This document shows positions 1 to 9,847 of a stretch of DNA of 64,000 nucleotides, one piece after another; the stretch's first letter is position 1; each line of letters starts with the position of its first letter. This DNA is from Flavobacterium sp. TR2. Lineage in GTDB: Bacteria; Bacteroidota; Bacteroidia; Flavobacteriales; Flavobacteriaceae. The notes beneath the pieces are model-generated. The model saw only the letters and a list, made by a program, of their open reading frames with translations, was not told the DNA's origin and did not search any database. The stretch spans positions 3,906,001 through 3,970,000 of the forward strand of contig NZ_CP104307.1 in NCBI RefSeq assembly GCF_025252405.1, read 5' to 3'. A program made the position numbers and the translations under genes.

Positions 1-3000
1 ACAGTTCTATTGGTTTCCAAAAACTGATCGGCATTGACCGCTGATGGATATGGGTTTCCGATGAGATATGATTTACCTGCCTCTATCCCTTCAGTCGTTA
101 TGGTTCCGTTGTTCGGAATACCTCTAAAATGGATTGGATAACTATAAATGTTTTCTTTATTAAAACCTGTCGGACTGCCAATGCTGTATCCTTTAGAAAT
201 TTTCATATGTTCCGTCGGTTTTTCCTCTTTCCAATTATTAGCGTTAGCATCAAATGAGAAAAATTTATCAGAAGGAGTATTAGGAGATGCTATTCCCAGC
301 TGCTGAGATTCTACTGGGGAGGACCAATAGACATAATCGGATTGCAATACAGGAGTTGTAAATCGGCTGTAAATAATTTTTCCAATATTAGCCACTTCAT
401 TTTTCTGAATTAAACTAGATGTGTTGGCAAAACTAAAGGTTGCTCCGTCCAATACTTCAAGTTCATTGGCCAATGCCATTGTAATGCCTTCAGAGACATC
501 GATAAAACCCGTAATTGCCTGACATTTGCACATTTCCGTATCAATGCTGAAAGTATAATTACCCTTCATATAAATGTACTTGTCTATGCTAGGCAGACCG
601 TTTGTCCATTTTGCTCCTGTCCAAGCTGTAGATTCTAATGGTTTTAAAAGTACATTGGGCGTAGCTTTAGATAAACAGCTTCCGTCAAAAACCCTATAGC
701 TGTAGGTTCCTATTTTGAGATTTGAAATTGTAGCAGTGCTTCCCGAACCCAGTATTGTTTCGGTTGAAGTGCCGCTTTGGTAAAGTGTCCAGCTGCCAGC
801 AGGAAGTCCTTCTAACAAAATGCTTCCGTTTGTGCTGCAAGTAGGCTGAATAATGTTTTTTATGATTGGGGGATTTACAAATAATGGCTTTTTAATTTCC
901 ACAAGTGTTGGATCTGAAATACAGGAACCCACGGTAATGGAACGACAGCTGAATTGATGGGTTCCTGAGGGAATATTAGAAAAAGTTGCCGAAGCCTGAT
1001 ACAAACCTCCGTCAATATTGTATTCAAAACCAGTTCCTTCAGCAGGAATGCTTATAACAACAGTACCCGTGTTTACAATACAGTCTGGCTGTATTATAGA
1101 ACCAACTGTAGGAGCATTTGGAACGCTCGGTTGTGCATATAAAACAACTTGAGATGATGGCATTGAAATACAGCCGTCAGCGTTAGTAACGGTAATTGTA
1201 TAAGTGCCTGGAACAGTATTTCCACTTAAAATTGCTGTTGTTCCCATGCCCGTCAAAGTTCTGCCTCCTGAAGATGTTAGAGTCCAGCTTCCAGTGGGTA
1301 ATCCGCTTAGGCCGACACTGCCTGAATTAGATTCGCAGGTTGCTTGGGTCACAAAATCAATTATGGGAGGAGTCGGCATAATTGGCTGCGAATTGATTGT
1401 AACCATTTCTGACGGGACTGAACTGCAATTTCCCAGCGTAGCAGATACAGTATAATTTCCAGCTGGTGCCGTGATTAGGTTTCCAGAAATGACAACTCCT
1501 GTGTTTGGAACAACAGTATAGCTGTTATCTGCATCATAATTTGTTATGCTAAAATTTCCCGTGCTTACTGTACAGGTTGGCTGCGCAACTGAGCTTAGCA
1601 CAGGTTTGTCAGGGGTAACGGGTTGAGAATTAATAGTAAAAAGAATGGATTTTTCAGAAATGCATCCTTCTGAATTTTTTACTGTTAATGTATAGCTTCC
1701 CGGAGGCATACTGCTGAAAAATGCAGTTGGCCCTACCCCTTCCTGTCCTGGGTTTCCAACTACTATTTCGGGAGAAGCGTAGAGTGTCCATGCCCCAGAA
1801 GGCAAACCGCTCACTTCTACACTTCCTCTATTTGAATCACAATTTGGATGGACTATGTTCCCTATAATTGGAGGAGACGGAGTCATGGGCTGTTCCAAAA
1901 TCTCGACCTCAGCTGATATTCCTGAAGTACAGTTTCCTAATGTCGCTGTCACAGTGTAATTGCCTTTTGGGGCCGTAACATTATTTCCTGAGAGTGTAAC
2001 TCCAGTATTCGGATGTATAGCATAAGTATAATTTGAATTGTAATTGGTAATGGTGAAGCTTCCTGTAGCCACTGTACAGCTAGGCTGAATAGGAACACTT
2101 AACACAGGAACTTCTGGAGTTGTCGGTTGATCATTTAAAGTAAACGGTAAAGAAGAAGAAGAGCTACAGCCATCAGATTTTTTTACCGTAAGGGTATATG
2201 TGCCTGCAAGAGCGCCTGTAAGAATTGCTGTAGTACCAGAACCGTTTAGTCCTGTTCCGTTCCCAATTGCGGGCGATGCAAAAAGTGTCCATGAACCAAC
2301 TGGCAAACCGCTTAATTCGATACTGCTAATATTGGATTCACAAGTAGGCTGTGTTACCCTGACAATTACTGGAGCGCTTGGTGTTTCAGGCTGTTTGTTT
2401 ATGACTGCAACGGCCGATGCGTTCGAAGTGCAATCCGCCAGAGTAGCTGTAACTGTGTAATTTCCTCTTGGAGCAGTTATGGTATTGCCAGAAATTGTTA
2501 CTCCGCTATTTGGGCTCACCACATAAATGCTGCTGGAATCATAATTTGTAATGGTAAAACTTCCTGTGGCTACTGTACAAGTTGGCTGTATAGGAATGCT
2601 TAACAATGGAATTGCTGGAGAAATAGGTTGCGGATTGAGTGTAACTGGCAATGAAGATGCAGACAGACAATCATCATCGTTTTTTACCGTAATGGTATAG
2701 GTTCCCACAAGAACTCCAGTTAAAATCGCCGTTGTTCCCGAACCGCTTAATCCCGTTCCGTCTCCAATGGAAGGCGTGGCATAAATAGTCCAAGAACCCG
2801 AAGGCAAATCGCTCAATTCAATGCTTCCGCTATTGGAATTACAGGTTGACTGTGTGACTTTTACGATTGTCGGAGCTGCTGGCACTATCTTAGCTTTCTC
2901 AATGGCTACCGTTACAGAAGCTTCTGAACTGCAAGTGCCAGAAATTCCGGAAACAGTAAAACTATAAGATCCTTCTGCCAAAGATGAAACAGTAAAAGAA

Positions 3001-6000
3001 GTTCCTGAACCTGAATATGAAGCATTAGCCGTACCACTTTGATTGAGTGTCCAAGTTCCTGATGCAGGCAATCCATTTATAACAACGCTTCCCGTTGGAG
3101 TACCGCAAATGGGTTGTGTTATTGTGCCGATAGCAGGTGTAGCCAGTGGCAATGGCTGCGCGATAATGGTAAATGAAGTACTTGCTTCCGAATTACACCC
3201 CTGTTCATTGGTAACACCAAGAGTATAATTGCCCGGTACGAATGTGCCAACTATGCTATAACTTGTTCCTGTTCCCGTAATCGTTTCTATTAATGACGAA
3301 GTGCTGTCAAACACATTAAGCGACCAATTTCCTGAAGGCAGATTGCTAATTAAAATAGATGTTTCACTATCACTACAAGAAGGATTTGATGTAATCGTTG
3401 CCGTTGGCGCCAATGGTGTCGACGGTTGAGCATTGATTGTAACATTGCCATCTTGCGCTAAACATATTGTGCCGCTGTCCAATACAAAATTATAGACTCC
3501 TGCCGTTAATGCTGATGCAATGTAAGTAGTGGGACTTGGCGATGGTTCTGTTATTGTGGCGTTAATTGGTCCCGTTTGGGTAATGGTCCATCCAGTTGCT
3601 GGCAAATTGTTGATAGTGACGCTTCCAGTTGAAACTGTACAGGTTGGATGAATTACTGTGCCCAACGTAGCTCCCGAAGAAATAGCATTCATAACCACAT
3701 CAGCCGTCGTGGCCGAAACGCAGCCTGCATCTGAAACCACTTTAAATTGATAGGTTCCAGGCAACAATCCAGAAACTGTTGTGCTGCTCCCCGATCCTGT
3801 TATTTGGTTATCGCTTGTTCCGCTTTGCCGTAAAGTCCAAGTTCCTGTTGCGGGTAAATCATTCAAAACGACAGATCCTCCAGTAGCGCAAGTAGGCTGA
3901 GTGATAGCACCAATTGCGGGTACAGATGGTGTAGGCGGTTGAGGTGTGATTACCACATCAGCAGTAGCGGCAGAAATACATCCAGTTTCTGTCACGGTTA
4001 CTGTAAAATAATACGTTGCAGGACTAAAATTGCTCATGGAAATGCTGCTTCCTGAACCCGGTATAGATAAGAATCTTAAGTTATTTCGGTAAACGGTTAC
4101 TGTCCAATTTCCCAAAGGCAGACCGTTTAAAATTATTTTTCCTGAAGGGATCATACAGCTGGGCTGGTATCCAATTACAGGTATCGGAGTAGCAGGCAAT
4201 TCATTGTCAACGGTTACCGTCACACTATCCTTAGTTTCGCAGCCGCTTACAGTATTGGTTGCCGTAAGTGTATATGTAGTGGTTACTGTTGGAGATGCAA
4301 TTGGGCTGGAGATTGACGCATCCGATAATCCAGTGGATGGACTCCAGCTATAAGCAGTTTCTGCTTCGGCAATAGAACCAATACTAGCCGTCAGGACATT
4401 GCAATTTATAGTTTTGTCAATTCCTGCAGCTCCTGAACTTTGAGAGGTGTTGTTGACTGTTACCACAATTTCGTCAGTCGCCGAGCATCCATTGATTCCT
4501 GTTACTGTTAAAGTATAAACTGTAGTTGCAGTCGGATTGGCTATTGGATTGGAAATACTAGCACTCGATAACCCTGCCACCGGACTCCAACTGTAGGTGT
4601 TTCCTACCACAGGAGAAACTCCTATAGTTTTGCCAGAAACATTGGACGTGCAGGTTTTGGTAAAATCAATTCCTGCATCTGCAATAGGATTATCTGTATC
4701 GACTGTAACTAAAACAGTATCTGAATTTGTACAGCCATTGATTGTAGATGTCGTGGTAAGTGTATAAATGGTTGACACATTAGGATTTGCTGTCGGATTT
4801 GAAATTGTTGGATCAGATAGACCTGTCGAAGGACTCCAATTATATAGCACTCCAGTTATTGGCGCAGCTCCAATTAAAGCTCCTGTTGGGTTTATCGTAC
4901 AGGATTTTGTAAAATCTAAACCAGCGTTTGCTTCAGGTGCTGCGGTATCGACGGTTACAATTACTTGGTCTGTAGCCGTACAGCCGCTTTCCAAATTGGT
5001 TGCAGTAAGCGTGTAAAGAGTCGTTTCTGTCGGATTGGCTATTGGGCTAGAAATATTAGCATTTGATAAACCTGCCAATGGACTCCAGCTATAGACAGTT
5101 CCCGCTAAGGCATCAGTCCCGATAATTCTCCCAGAACTATTGGCAATACACGATTTGGTAAAATCAGTTCCTGCATCTGCAATTGGAATTGCCGAATATA
5201 CGCTTACCGTAACATCATCCGTAGCAATACAGCCAGTTCTGCTATTTGTTGCTTTTACCGTATAAGTTGTGGTAGCAGCAGGATTTGCTATAGGATTGGA
5301 TATTGTTGTGCTTGATAACCCCTCAGACGGACTCCAACTATAAACTGTTTCGGGTTCTGGCTGTGAACCAATTTCTTTACCGCTGCTAAATTGCGTACAG
5401 GTTTTGGCAAAAGGCGTTCCTGCATTTGCAATAGGCGCTGTTAGATCTACCGTTACCAAAACGGTGTCGGTAGCTTTACAGCCATTTGTCATATTGATGG
5501 CTTCTAATGTGTAAACAGTGGTAACTGACGGATTGGCTATTGGGTTGGCTATATCAGCAGCTGAAAGTCCTGTTACTGGGCTCCATACATATTGCGTGTC
5601 GGGCATGGCTTGTTCTCCAATAGCTTTTCCATTTTGGTTCGCCGAACAGGTTTTAGTAAAATCAATGCCAGCATTGGCAATAGGTTTTTCAGTATTTACG
5701 GTTACCAAAACAGCATCGGTTACAGCACATCCTGTTGCTGTGTTTACTGCCGTCAACGTATAAGTTGTGGTGATGTCAGGATTGGCAATTGGGTCTGAAA
5801 TGGTACTGTCGGATAATCCCGCGCTTGGAGTCCAACTATAACTAATTCCAAGTTCTGAGGCAGAACCAATTTTATTTCCATTTGCGAAGGAAGTGCAGCT
5901 TTTTGTAAAATCATTTCCAGCAATAGCATTTGGAGGAGTAATGGCAACGGTAGCTACAACAGTATCTGTAGCCGTACATCCTCCAACAATTTGAGTAGCT

Positions 6001-7574
6001 GTCAGAGTATAAGTGGTTGTAGCTGTCGGGTTAGCAATTGGATTAGCAACTGTAGCATCAGATAGACCTAATGTTGGACTCCAGCTATACGTTACTCCGT
6101 CAACTGGAACTGCCCCAATCTGTTTCCCTGAAGGGTTAGAATTGCACGTTTTTGTAAAATCAGTTCCTGCATCTGCAATTGGTATTTGGAGAGATTCGTT
6201 TATAGTAGCCGTTGCCGGATCTGAAACACATGACTCCTGACCTAAAAACCGAACAGTAAATACATGATTTCCCGGTTTCAATCCCGTAAACACATTAGAG
6301 CTTTGATACGCTCCGCCGTCTGCATTGTATTCATAACGGCTATCTCCCAAGTAAGAAGAGTTTAAAGTCACAGTTCCTGTAGGCACGCTGCAAGTAGGCT
6401 GAGCTGTAACTGTTGCAGATAACCCGTTGGGAGTTGTTAATGTAGCATAATTTATAGTGTTCGATCTTGGACTTAAAACATTGTCGTTTTGGGCATAAAC
6501 ACGATAATAATAAGTGGTTCCATTCGTAAGGCCCGTAACTTTTTTTGATAACACATTTCCAACATCCAAATTATCATAACCCGCTACAAAATTGGTGAAA
6601 TTAATGTCTGTAGCCACATCCAGATAATATTTTGTCGCACTGGCTGAAGCCTCCCAATTGGCGGTTATTTCACTACAAGTGGCACCTGTTCCTGCAATCG
6701 CTGTTGGCGCATCCGGTGATTGGCCTCTACTTACAGTTACTTCTATAGTCTTAGAATGTTTGTAATCAATATCACGAAATTGTCCTCTGTAGATGGTAAA
6801 AGCGGTAAATTTAAGTGTATAAACCCCTGGCAATGCATTTGGAATTAAAAAATTTTGAATGTTTGCAGTAGCAACATCACCCAGAGGATCAGTTATACTC
6901 CATTGAAAACTGAGATCATCTCCGGGAGCACCAGTATATTCTCCATTCAAAAAAATGGTTTCCCCCACGAATACAGTAGGATTGGCTGTAGGGATCGCTG
7001 TTAGAGAACCTCCTGTATTCATTAAATCTAAAAAGTTTAACCCTGTAGGACTATCGTCATTTATATAATCGCAGATGGCATATTTTATAGAGTCAATAAA
7101 CAGTGCCTGATCTGTAACGCAATTTCCCGTTAATCCTACTTTGTCAACTTGAAGACTGCTGTTTTGAGGAAGCCTTAAACTTGCCTGATTAATAAATTCA
7201 ATGTGGGCTTTGGGCTGAAGATTTTTGGTTACTATTATTTCGCTGGCATTAATGGCAAAGGAAGGATTGGCATTTGATCCGTTTAAGATTAAAGCACCAT
7301 CAATGAGTAATTGGTTGAAAGGTTTCGTTGTAATGCCTGCACTTGAAATATCAATGTTTTTACTAAATTGAATGTGAACATTATGAGTGCCATCAAACTC
7401 ACCAGGATATCCCTGCGGAGCTTTTCCTGAAGGTATCACCCATTGGCTCCCATCATAATACTCCCAAGTGATAAGCGCTTGCCAGTCTCCCGAATTTACC
7501 GATCTGTAATCACCGACTGTCTGTCCAAAAGCAAAAGTTGTGCAGAGCAGCATTATAAGTAGAATTTTTTTCAT
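1..7574 (-). CDS. Giant repetitive secreted adhesin-like protein, C-terminus beyond left edge
   Basis: An open frame of 2524 codons starts at the ATG at 7574 and is still open at base 1; I checked the frame at the start, in the middle and at the left edge. The first 18 residues (MKKILLIMLLCTTFAFGQ) are a typical signal peptide. Then come a PKD-like Ig domain (about residues 185-285), a fibronectin type III-like domain (about 285-380), one spacer module, eight PKD-like modules of about 83 residues carrying YSWSP and TTTYTLT motifs (about 465-1125), and about fourteen SprB-like modules of 79-91 residues with a GLPxGxWTL core (about 1125-2250). The last part in view contains GNPYPSA (bases 41-59), a motif common in large flavobacterial secreted proteins. 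This architecture is typical of T9SS-exported surface adhesins, but the sorting domain itself would lie outside the window, so secretion by T9SS is an inference. No enzymatic domain was seen. Confidence 0.85.
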   Translation of the reverse strand, partial: MKKILLIMLLCTTFAFGQTVGDYRSVNSGDWQALITWEYYDGSQWVIPSGKAPQGYPGEFDGTHNVHIQFSKNIDISSAGITTKPFNQLLIDGALILNGSNANPSFAINASEIIVTKNLQPKAHIEFINQASLRLPQNSSLQVDKVGLTGNCVTDQALFIDSIKYAICDYINDDSPTGLNFLDLMNTGGSLTAIPTANPTVFVGETIFLNGEYTGAPGDDLSFQWSITDPLGDVATANIQNFLIPNALPGVYTLKFTAFTIYRGQFRDIDYKHSKTIEVTVSRGQSPDAPTAIAGTGATCSEITANWEASASATKYYLDVATDINFTNFVAGYDNLDVGNVLSKKVTGLTNGTTYYYRVYAQNDNVLSPRSNTINYATLTTPNGLSATVTAQPTCSVPTGTVTLNSSYLGDSRYEYNADGGAYQSSNVFTGLKPGNHVFTVRFLGQESCVSDPATATINESLQIPIADAGTDFTKTCNSNPSGKQIGAVPVDGVTYSWSPTLGLSDATVANPIANPTATTTYTLTATQIVGGCTATDTVVATVAITPPNAIAGNDFTKSCTSFANGNKIGSASELGISYSWTPSAGLSDSTISDPIANPDITTTYTLTAVNTATGCAVTDAVLVTVNTEKPIANAGIDFTKTCSANQNGKAIGEQAMPDTQYVWSPVTGLSAADIANPIANPSVTTVYTLEAINMTNGCKATDTVLVTVDLTAPIANAGTPFAKTCTQFSSGKEIGSQPEPETVYSWSPSEGLSSTTISNPIANPAATTTYTVKATNSRTGCIATDDVTVSVYSAIPIADAGTDFTKSCIANSSGRIIGTDALAGTVYSWSPLAGLSNANISSPIANPTETTLYTLTATNLESGCTATDQVIVTVDTAAPEANAGLDFTKSCTINPTGALIGAAPITGVLYNWSPSTGLSDPTISNPTANPNVSTIYTLTTTSTINGCTNSDTVLVTVDTDNPIADAGIDFTKTCTSNVSGKTIGVSPVVGNTYSWSPVAGLSSASISNPIANPTATTVYTLTVTGINGCSATDEIVVTVNNTSQSSGAAGIDKTINCNVLTASIGSIAEAETAYSWSPSTGLSDASISSPIASPTVTTTYTLTATNTVSGCETKDSVTVTVDNELPATPIPVIGYQPSCMIPSGKIILNGLPLGNWTVTVYRNNLRFLSIPGSGSSISMSNFSPATYYFTVTVTETGCISAATADVVITPQPPTPSVPAIGAITQPTCATGGSVVLNDLPATGTWTLRQSGTSDNQITGSGSSTTVSGLLPGTYQFKVVSDAGCVSATTADVVMNAISSGATLGTVIHPTCTVSTGSVTINNLPATGWTITQTGPINATITEPSPSPTTYIASALTAGVYNFVLDSGTICLAQDGNVTINAQPSTPLAPTATITSNPSCSDSETSILISNLPSGNWSLNVFDSTSSLIETITGTGTSYSIVGTFVPGNYTLGVTNEQGCNSEASTSFTIIAQPLPLATPAIGTITQPICGTPTGSVVINGLPASGTWTLNQSGTANASYSGSGTSFTVSSLAEGSYSFTVSGISGTCSSEASVTVAIEKAKIVPAAPTIVKVTQSTCNSNSGSIELSDLPSGSWTIYATPSIGDGTGLSGSGTTAILTGVLVGTYTITVKNDDDCLSASSLPVTLNPQPISPAIPLLSIPIQPTCTVATGSFTITNYDSSSIYVVSPNSGVTISGNTITAPRGNYTVTATLADCTSNASAVAVINKQPETPSAPVIVRVTQPTCESNISSIELSGLPVGSWTLFASPAIGNGTGLNGSGTTAILTGALAGTYTLTVKKSDGCSSSSSLPFTLNDQPTTPEVPVLSVPIQPSCTVATGSFTITNYNSNYTYAIHPNTGVTLSGNNVTAPKGNYTVTATLGNCTSGISAEVEILEQPMTPSPPIIGNIVHPNCDSNRGSVEVSGLPSGAWTLYASPEIVVGNPGQEGVGPTAFFSSMPPGSYTLTVKNSEGCISEKSILFTINSQPVTPDKPVLSSVAQPTCTVSTGNFSITNYDADNSYTVVPNTGVVISGNLITAPAGNYTVSATLGNCSSVPSEMVTINSQPIMPTPPIIDFVTQATCESNSGSVGLSGLPTGSWTLTSSGGRTLTGMGTTAILSGNTVPGTYTITVTNADGCISMPSSQVVLYAQPSVPNAPTVGSIIQPDCIVNTGTVVISIPAEGTGFEYNIDGGLYQASATFSNIPSGTHQFSCRSITVGSCISDPTLVEIKKPLFVNPPIIKNIIQPTCSTNGSILLEGLPAGSWTLYQSGTSTETILGSGSTATISNLKIGTYSYRVFDGSCLSKATPNVLLKPLESTAWTGAKWTNGLPSIDKYIYMKGNYTFSIDTEMCKCQAITGFIDVSEGITMALANELEVLDGATFSFANTSSLIQKNEVANIGKIIYSRFTTPVLQSDYVYWSSPVESQQLGIASPNTPSDKFFSFDANANNWKEEKPTEHMKISKGYSIGSPTGFNKENIYSYPIHFRGIPNNGTITTEGIEAGKSYLIGNPYPSAVNADQFLETNRT
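850..4200 (-). repeat. About fourteen SprB-like modules, 235-272 bp each
   Basis: The conserved QPTC-type segment (plus-strand cag/caa + gtaggctg variants) recurs at about 838, 1081, 1336, 1571, 1842, 2078, 2341, 2578, 2841, 3106, 3378, 3642, 3889 and 4148. Between about 1570 and 2840 two module types alternate (a GLPxGxWTL type and a TGVTxSGNxxTAPxGxYTVTAT type), giving a higher-order period near 500 bp. Confidence 0.7.
4200..6190 (-). repeat. Eight tandem PKD-like modules, period about 248 bp
   Basis: The coding repeat is marked by the recurring plus-strand string ggactccaactata and variants at about 4334, 4580, 4829, 5077, 5326, 5575, 5824 and 6073. Each unit encodes a DAGTDFTKTC-like start, a YSWSP core, and a TTTYTLT...GC..TD end. 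Units are clearly diverged at the DNA level, so this is old duplication rather than a recent expansion. Confidence 0.8.
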
Positions 7575-7961
7575 ACGAAATCCATTTATAAATTTGATCT
7601 GGGTGCATCACTGAATTAATTTATTGGCTCGTTTTGACTACTTAAACAATGTAAAGCTCCTACATACACCTAAGTATCTAAATATCAACAACTAATATAG
7701 CAAAAAATTTTAACAAATAATCGTTTTGAAAATGTAAAAAACAAGTTTGTTCTATTACTTAAAAATGACTATCGTTTAGTCAAAACATTTACTTTTTTAC
7801 CTCGATACATGATCTGAAAGATCTGTTGAATTGATTTCAATGTTTTCTCGAAAGAAAAAAATGCTAATTTTATATCAAAAGCTTTTCAGTAAAACTAACC
7901 TTCTGAATCTAAGCGATATGATTGCTAATATCTTATTAAAACAACTTCTAGACATTCTATA
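7575..7961. other. AT-rich divergent intergenic region
   Basis: This gap separates the divergent adhesin and CBM6 genes and must hold promoters for both. I saw no clean TAnnTTTG element on either strand and no hairpin or repeat worth naming. Confidence 0.5.
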
Positions 7962-8672
7962 ATGGAAAAAATCAAAGATGCAAATAAGAACCGTTTCCAC
8001 TGCTTCACAAGCCTTGTGTATCAAAAACTAAATGCTCCAAAAAAAGGGCTGTTAATGCTAAGCGTTTATGTTTTTTTAGGTAGCCAGACAGCCAGAGAAT
8101 CCCATGCATACGCAGCTCAGGAAATACCCGGAAAAATAGAATGCGAATTCTATGATCTGGGCGGTCAAGGTATAGCTTACTCTGATTTGGACAGTGTCAA
8201 TAATGGAAGCGGAAAACTAAATCCTGTAAATGGAAATCCTCTGAATGAATTCCGAATCAATGAAGGAGTTGATATTTCGTATACCAAATCGGACAGCATC
8301 GACAATAGCTCCTACAGCAAAATCCCAGTAAAACTAGAACAGCTTTATGTAGGCTGGACACAACCTGCAGAATGGCTCAAATACACTGTTGAGGTAAAAA
8401 AAGCAGGCAGGTATAAAATAGGTCTTCTCTACACTGCTAATGGAGACGGCGCCATCTCTATTGATGCCAATGGAAAGGACGCCACTGGAAAGATGAAAAT
8501 AATTTCTACACATGATGATAGCGATCCCGTGCCTTGGCGACAGTGGCACCATTGGAGCAGCTCTGACAATATAGGAAGCATAACCCTTAAAAAAGGCCAA
8601 CAAACACTCACACTTCATATCATAGAAAACGGTAATATGAATTTAGACTATTTGACTTTTACAGCTTACTAA
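7962..8672 (+). CDS. Exported protein with a carbohydrate-binding module family 6-like domain
   Basis: A 236-aa protein. Residues from about 55 to the end resemble a CBM6 beta-sandwich: it begins IPGKIECEFYD, contains GWTQPAEWLKYTVEVKKAGRY in the middle, and ends with LHIIENGNMNLDYLTFTAY, the usual closing strand with an aromatic and N/D pair for sugar and calcium binding. There is no catalytic domain. The N-terminus is odd: about 28 polar residues precede KKGLLMLSVYVFLG, a signal-peptide-like core that ends near HAYA-AQ. An in-frame ATG at residue 32 (8055) is an alternative start. CBM6 modules are normally attached to glycoside hydrolases, so a stand-alone copy may be a binding protein or a surface accessory factor. 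It stands alone between the adhesin and the dehydrogenase/AraC pair. Confidence 0.75.
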   Translation: MEKIKDANKNRFHCFTSLVYQKLNAPKKGLLMLSVYVFLGSQTARESHAYAAQEIPGKIECEFYDLGGQGIAYSDLDSVNNGSGKLNPVNGNPLNEFRINEGVDISYTKSDSIDNSSYSKIPVKLEQLYVGWTQPAEWLKYTVEVKKAGRYKIGLLYTANGDGAISIDANGKDATGKMKIISTHDDSDPVPWRQWHHWSSSDNIGSITLKKGQQTLTLHIIENGNMNLDYLTFTAY

Positions 8673-8724
8673 TGTTTTTCTGTTAATTTTAAATAGAACT
8701 AAGATATACAAACAGCTCAAATCT

Positions 8725-8764
8725 GGACTTTTAAACAAAATATATTCGGACGTTTAAACAAAAT
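8725..8764 (+). promoter_or_regulatory. Direct repeat, candidate AraC-type operator
   Basis: Two 17-bp copies, GGACTTTTAAACAAAAT (8725-8741) and GGACGTTTAAACAAAAT (8748-8764), differ at one base and are spaced 23 bp start to start, so they lie on about the same face of the helix. They sit just upstream of a TAnnTTTG element and of the dehydrogenase gene, whose downstream neighbour encodes an AraC-family protein. AraC-family proteins commonly bind such direct repeats. The assignment is inference. Confidence 0.6.
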
Positions 8765-8783
8765 GAGCACAGGCGGCATAAGC

Positions 8784-8791
8784 TAACTTTG
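8784..8791 (+). promoter_or_regulatory. Candidate Bacteroidota -7 element (TAACTTTG)
   Basis: It matches the TAnnTTTG consensus 31 bp before the dehydrogenase ATG. No good TTG element lies at the expected upstream distance; the direct repeat occupies that position, as expected for an activator-dependent promoter. Confidence 0.5.
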
Positions 8792-8822
8792 TCCATTATA
8801 AAATTTAAAAAACAAATTTAAA

Positions 8823-9818
8823 ATGGAACACAGTAATTATTATGGTGCACTTCAAAAAGCCATAGGCTCAGGATTTAATGCTTCATCAACAGCACAGGAA
8901 GTAATTAGAGGGATTGATCTTCAGGGAAAAACCGCTATTGTAACAGGAGGAAATACAGGGATCGGACTGCAGACTGTCAAAACGCTTTGCCAAGCAGGCG
9001 CTCAAGTTGTCGTGCCTGCAAGAGACATAAAAAAAGCCGCAAGAAATCTCGTTGGGATACCTAATGTAACGATTGAAGAAATGGATCTTATGAACCCCCA
9101 CTCCATAGATGCTTTTGCTGAAAAGTTTCTCCTTACAGGCAAACCACTGCATTTGCTGATAAACAATGCAGGAATTATGTGGGTGCCTTTAAGAAGAGAC
9201 CGCCGCGGATACGAATCGCAGCTTGCAACCAATTATCTTGCAGTCTTTCAGCTTACAGCCAGACTTTGGGAAGCACTCAAAAAAGCGGAGGGAGCCCGAG
9301 TGGTGAATGTTTCTTCGAGTGGCCATCAATTTTCAGATTTTGATTTCCTAGACCCCAATTTCCTAAACAGAGAATATGAGACTTTAAAGGCATACGGACA
9401 ATCCAAAACAGCTGTAAACCTTTTTTCAATAGAACTCGACAAAAGGGCAGAACATCATAACGTGCGTGTCTATGCCTTATGTCCGGGAGCTGTGGGCGAA
9501 ACAGAATTAGCAAGAGAAGCTCCTGCTGATCTATTTCACAAACTGGGATTCAGTGATGCGCAGGGAAACATCCTGCAAGAAGTTGCCTCATCCTTAAAAA
9601 CCATTCAGCAAGGCGCAGCTACAACCGTATGGGCAGCTACCAGCAAACTTCTTGACAACATTGGCGGGGTATATTGTGAAAATGCAGACATCGCAGATTT
9701 AAGTTCTGACACGTCTATAATCGGCGGCATAAAACCGTATTCTCTGGATAAGGCAAATGCAGAAAAATTATGGACTTTAAGTGAAGAAATGACGGGCCTA
9801 ACATTTAATATCAGCTAA
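8823..9818 (+). CDS. Short-chain dehydrogenase/reductase (SDR)
   Basis: 331 aa. The Rossmann signature TGGNTGIG is at residues 41-48, NNAG at 114-117, a VNVSSSG catalytic-serine segment near 161-167, and the YxxxK pair at Y191 and K195. All catalytic positions of a classical SDR are present. The overall pattern resembles the retinol dehydrogenase/protochlorophyllide reductase-like branch often annotated simply as SDR oxidoreductase. The substrate cannot be read from sequence. It is followed after 29 bp by an AraC-type regulator gene in the same direction, and the two probably form one transcript under the operator-like direct repeat upstream. Confidence 0.9.
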   Translation: MEHSNYYGALQKAIGSGFNASSTAQEVIRGIDLQGKTAIVTGGNTGIGLQTVKTLCQAGAQVVVPARDIKKAARNLVGIPNVTIEEMDLMNPHSIDAFAEKFLLTGKPLHLLINNAGIMWVPLRRDRRGYESQLATNYLAVFQLTARLWEALKKAEGARVVNVSSSGHQFSDFDFLDPNFLNREYETLKAYGQSKTAVNLFSIELDKRAEHHNVRVYALCPGAVGETELAREAPADLFHKLGFSDAQGNILQEVASSLKTIQQGAATTVWAATSKLLDNIGGVYCENADIADLSSDTSIIGGIKPYSLDKANAEKLWTLSEEMTGLTFNIS

Positions 9819-9847
9819 AATTGGTATCTTTAAACCATAGAGTCATT

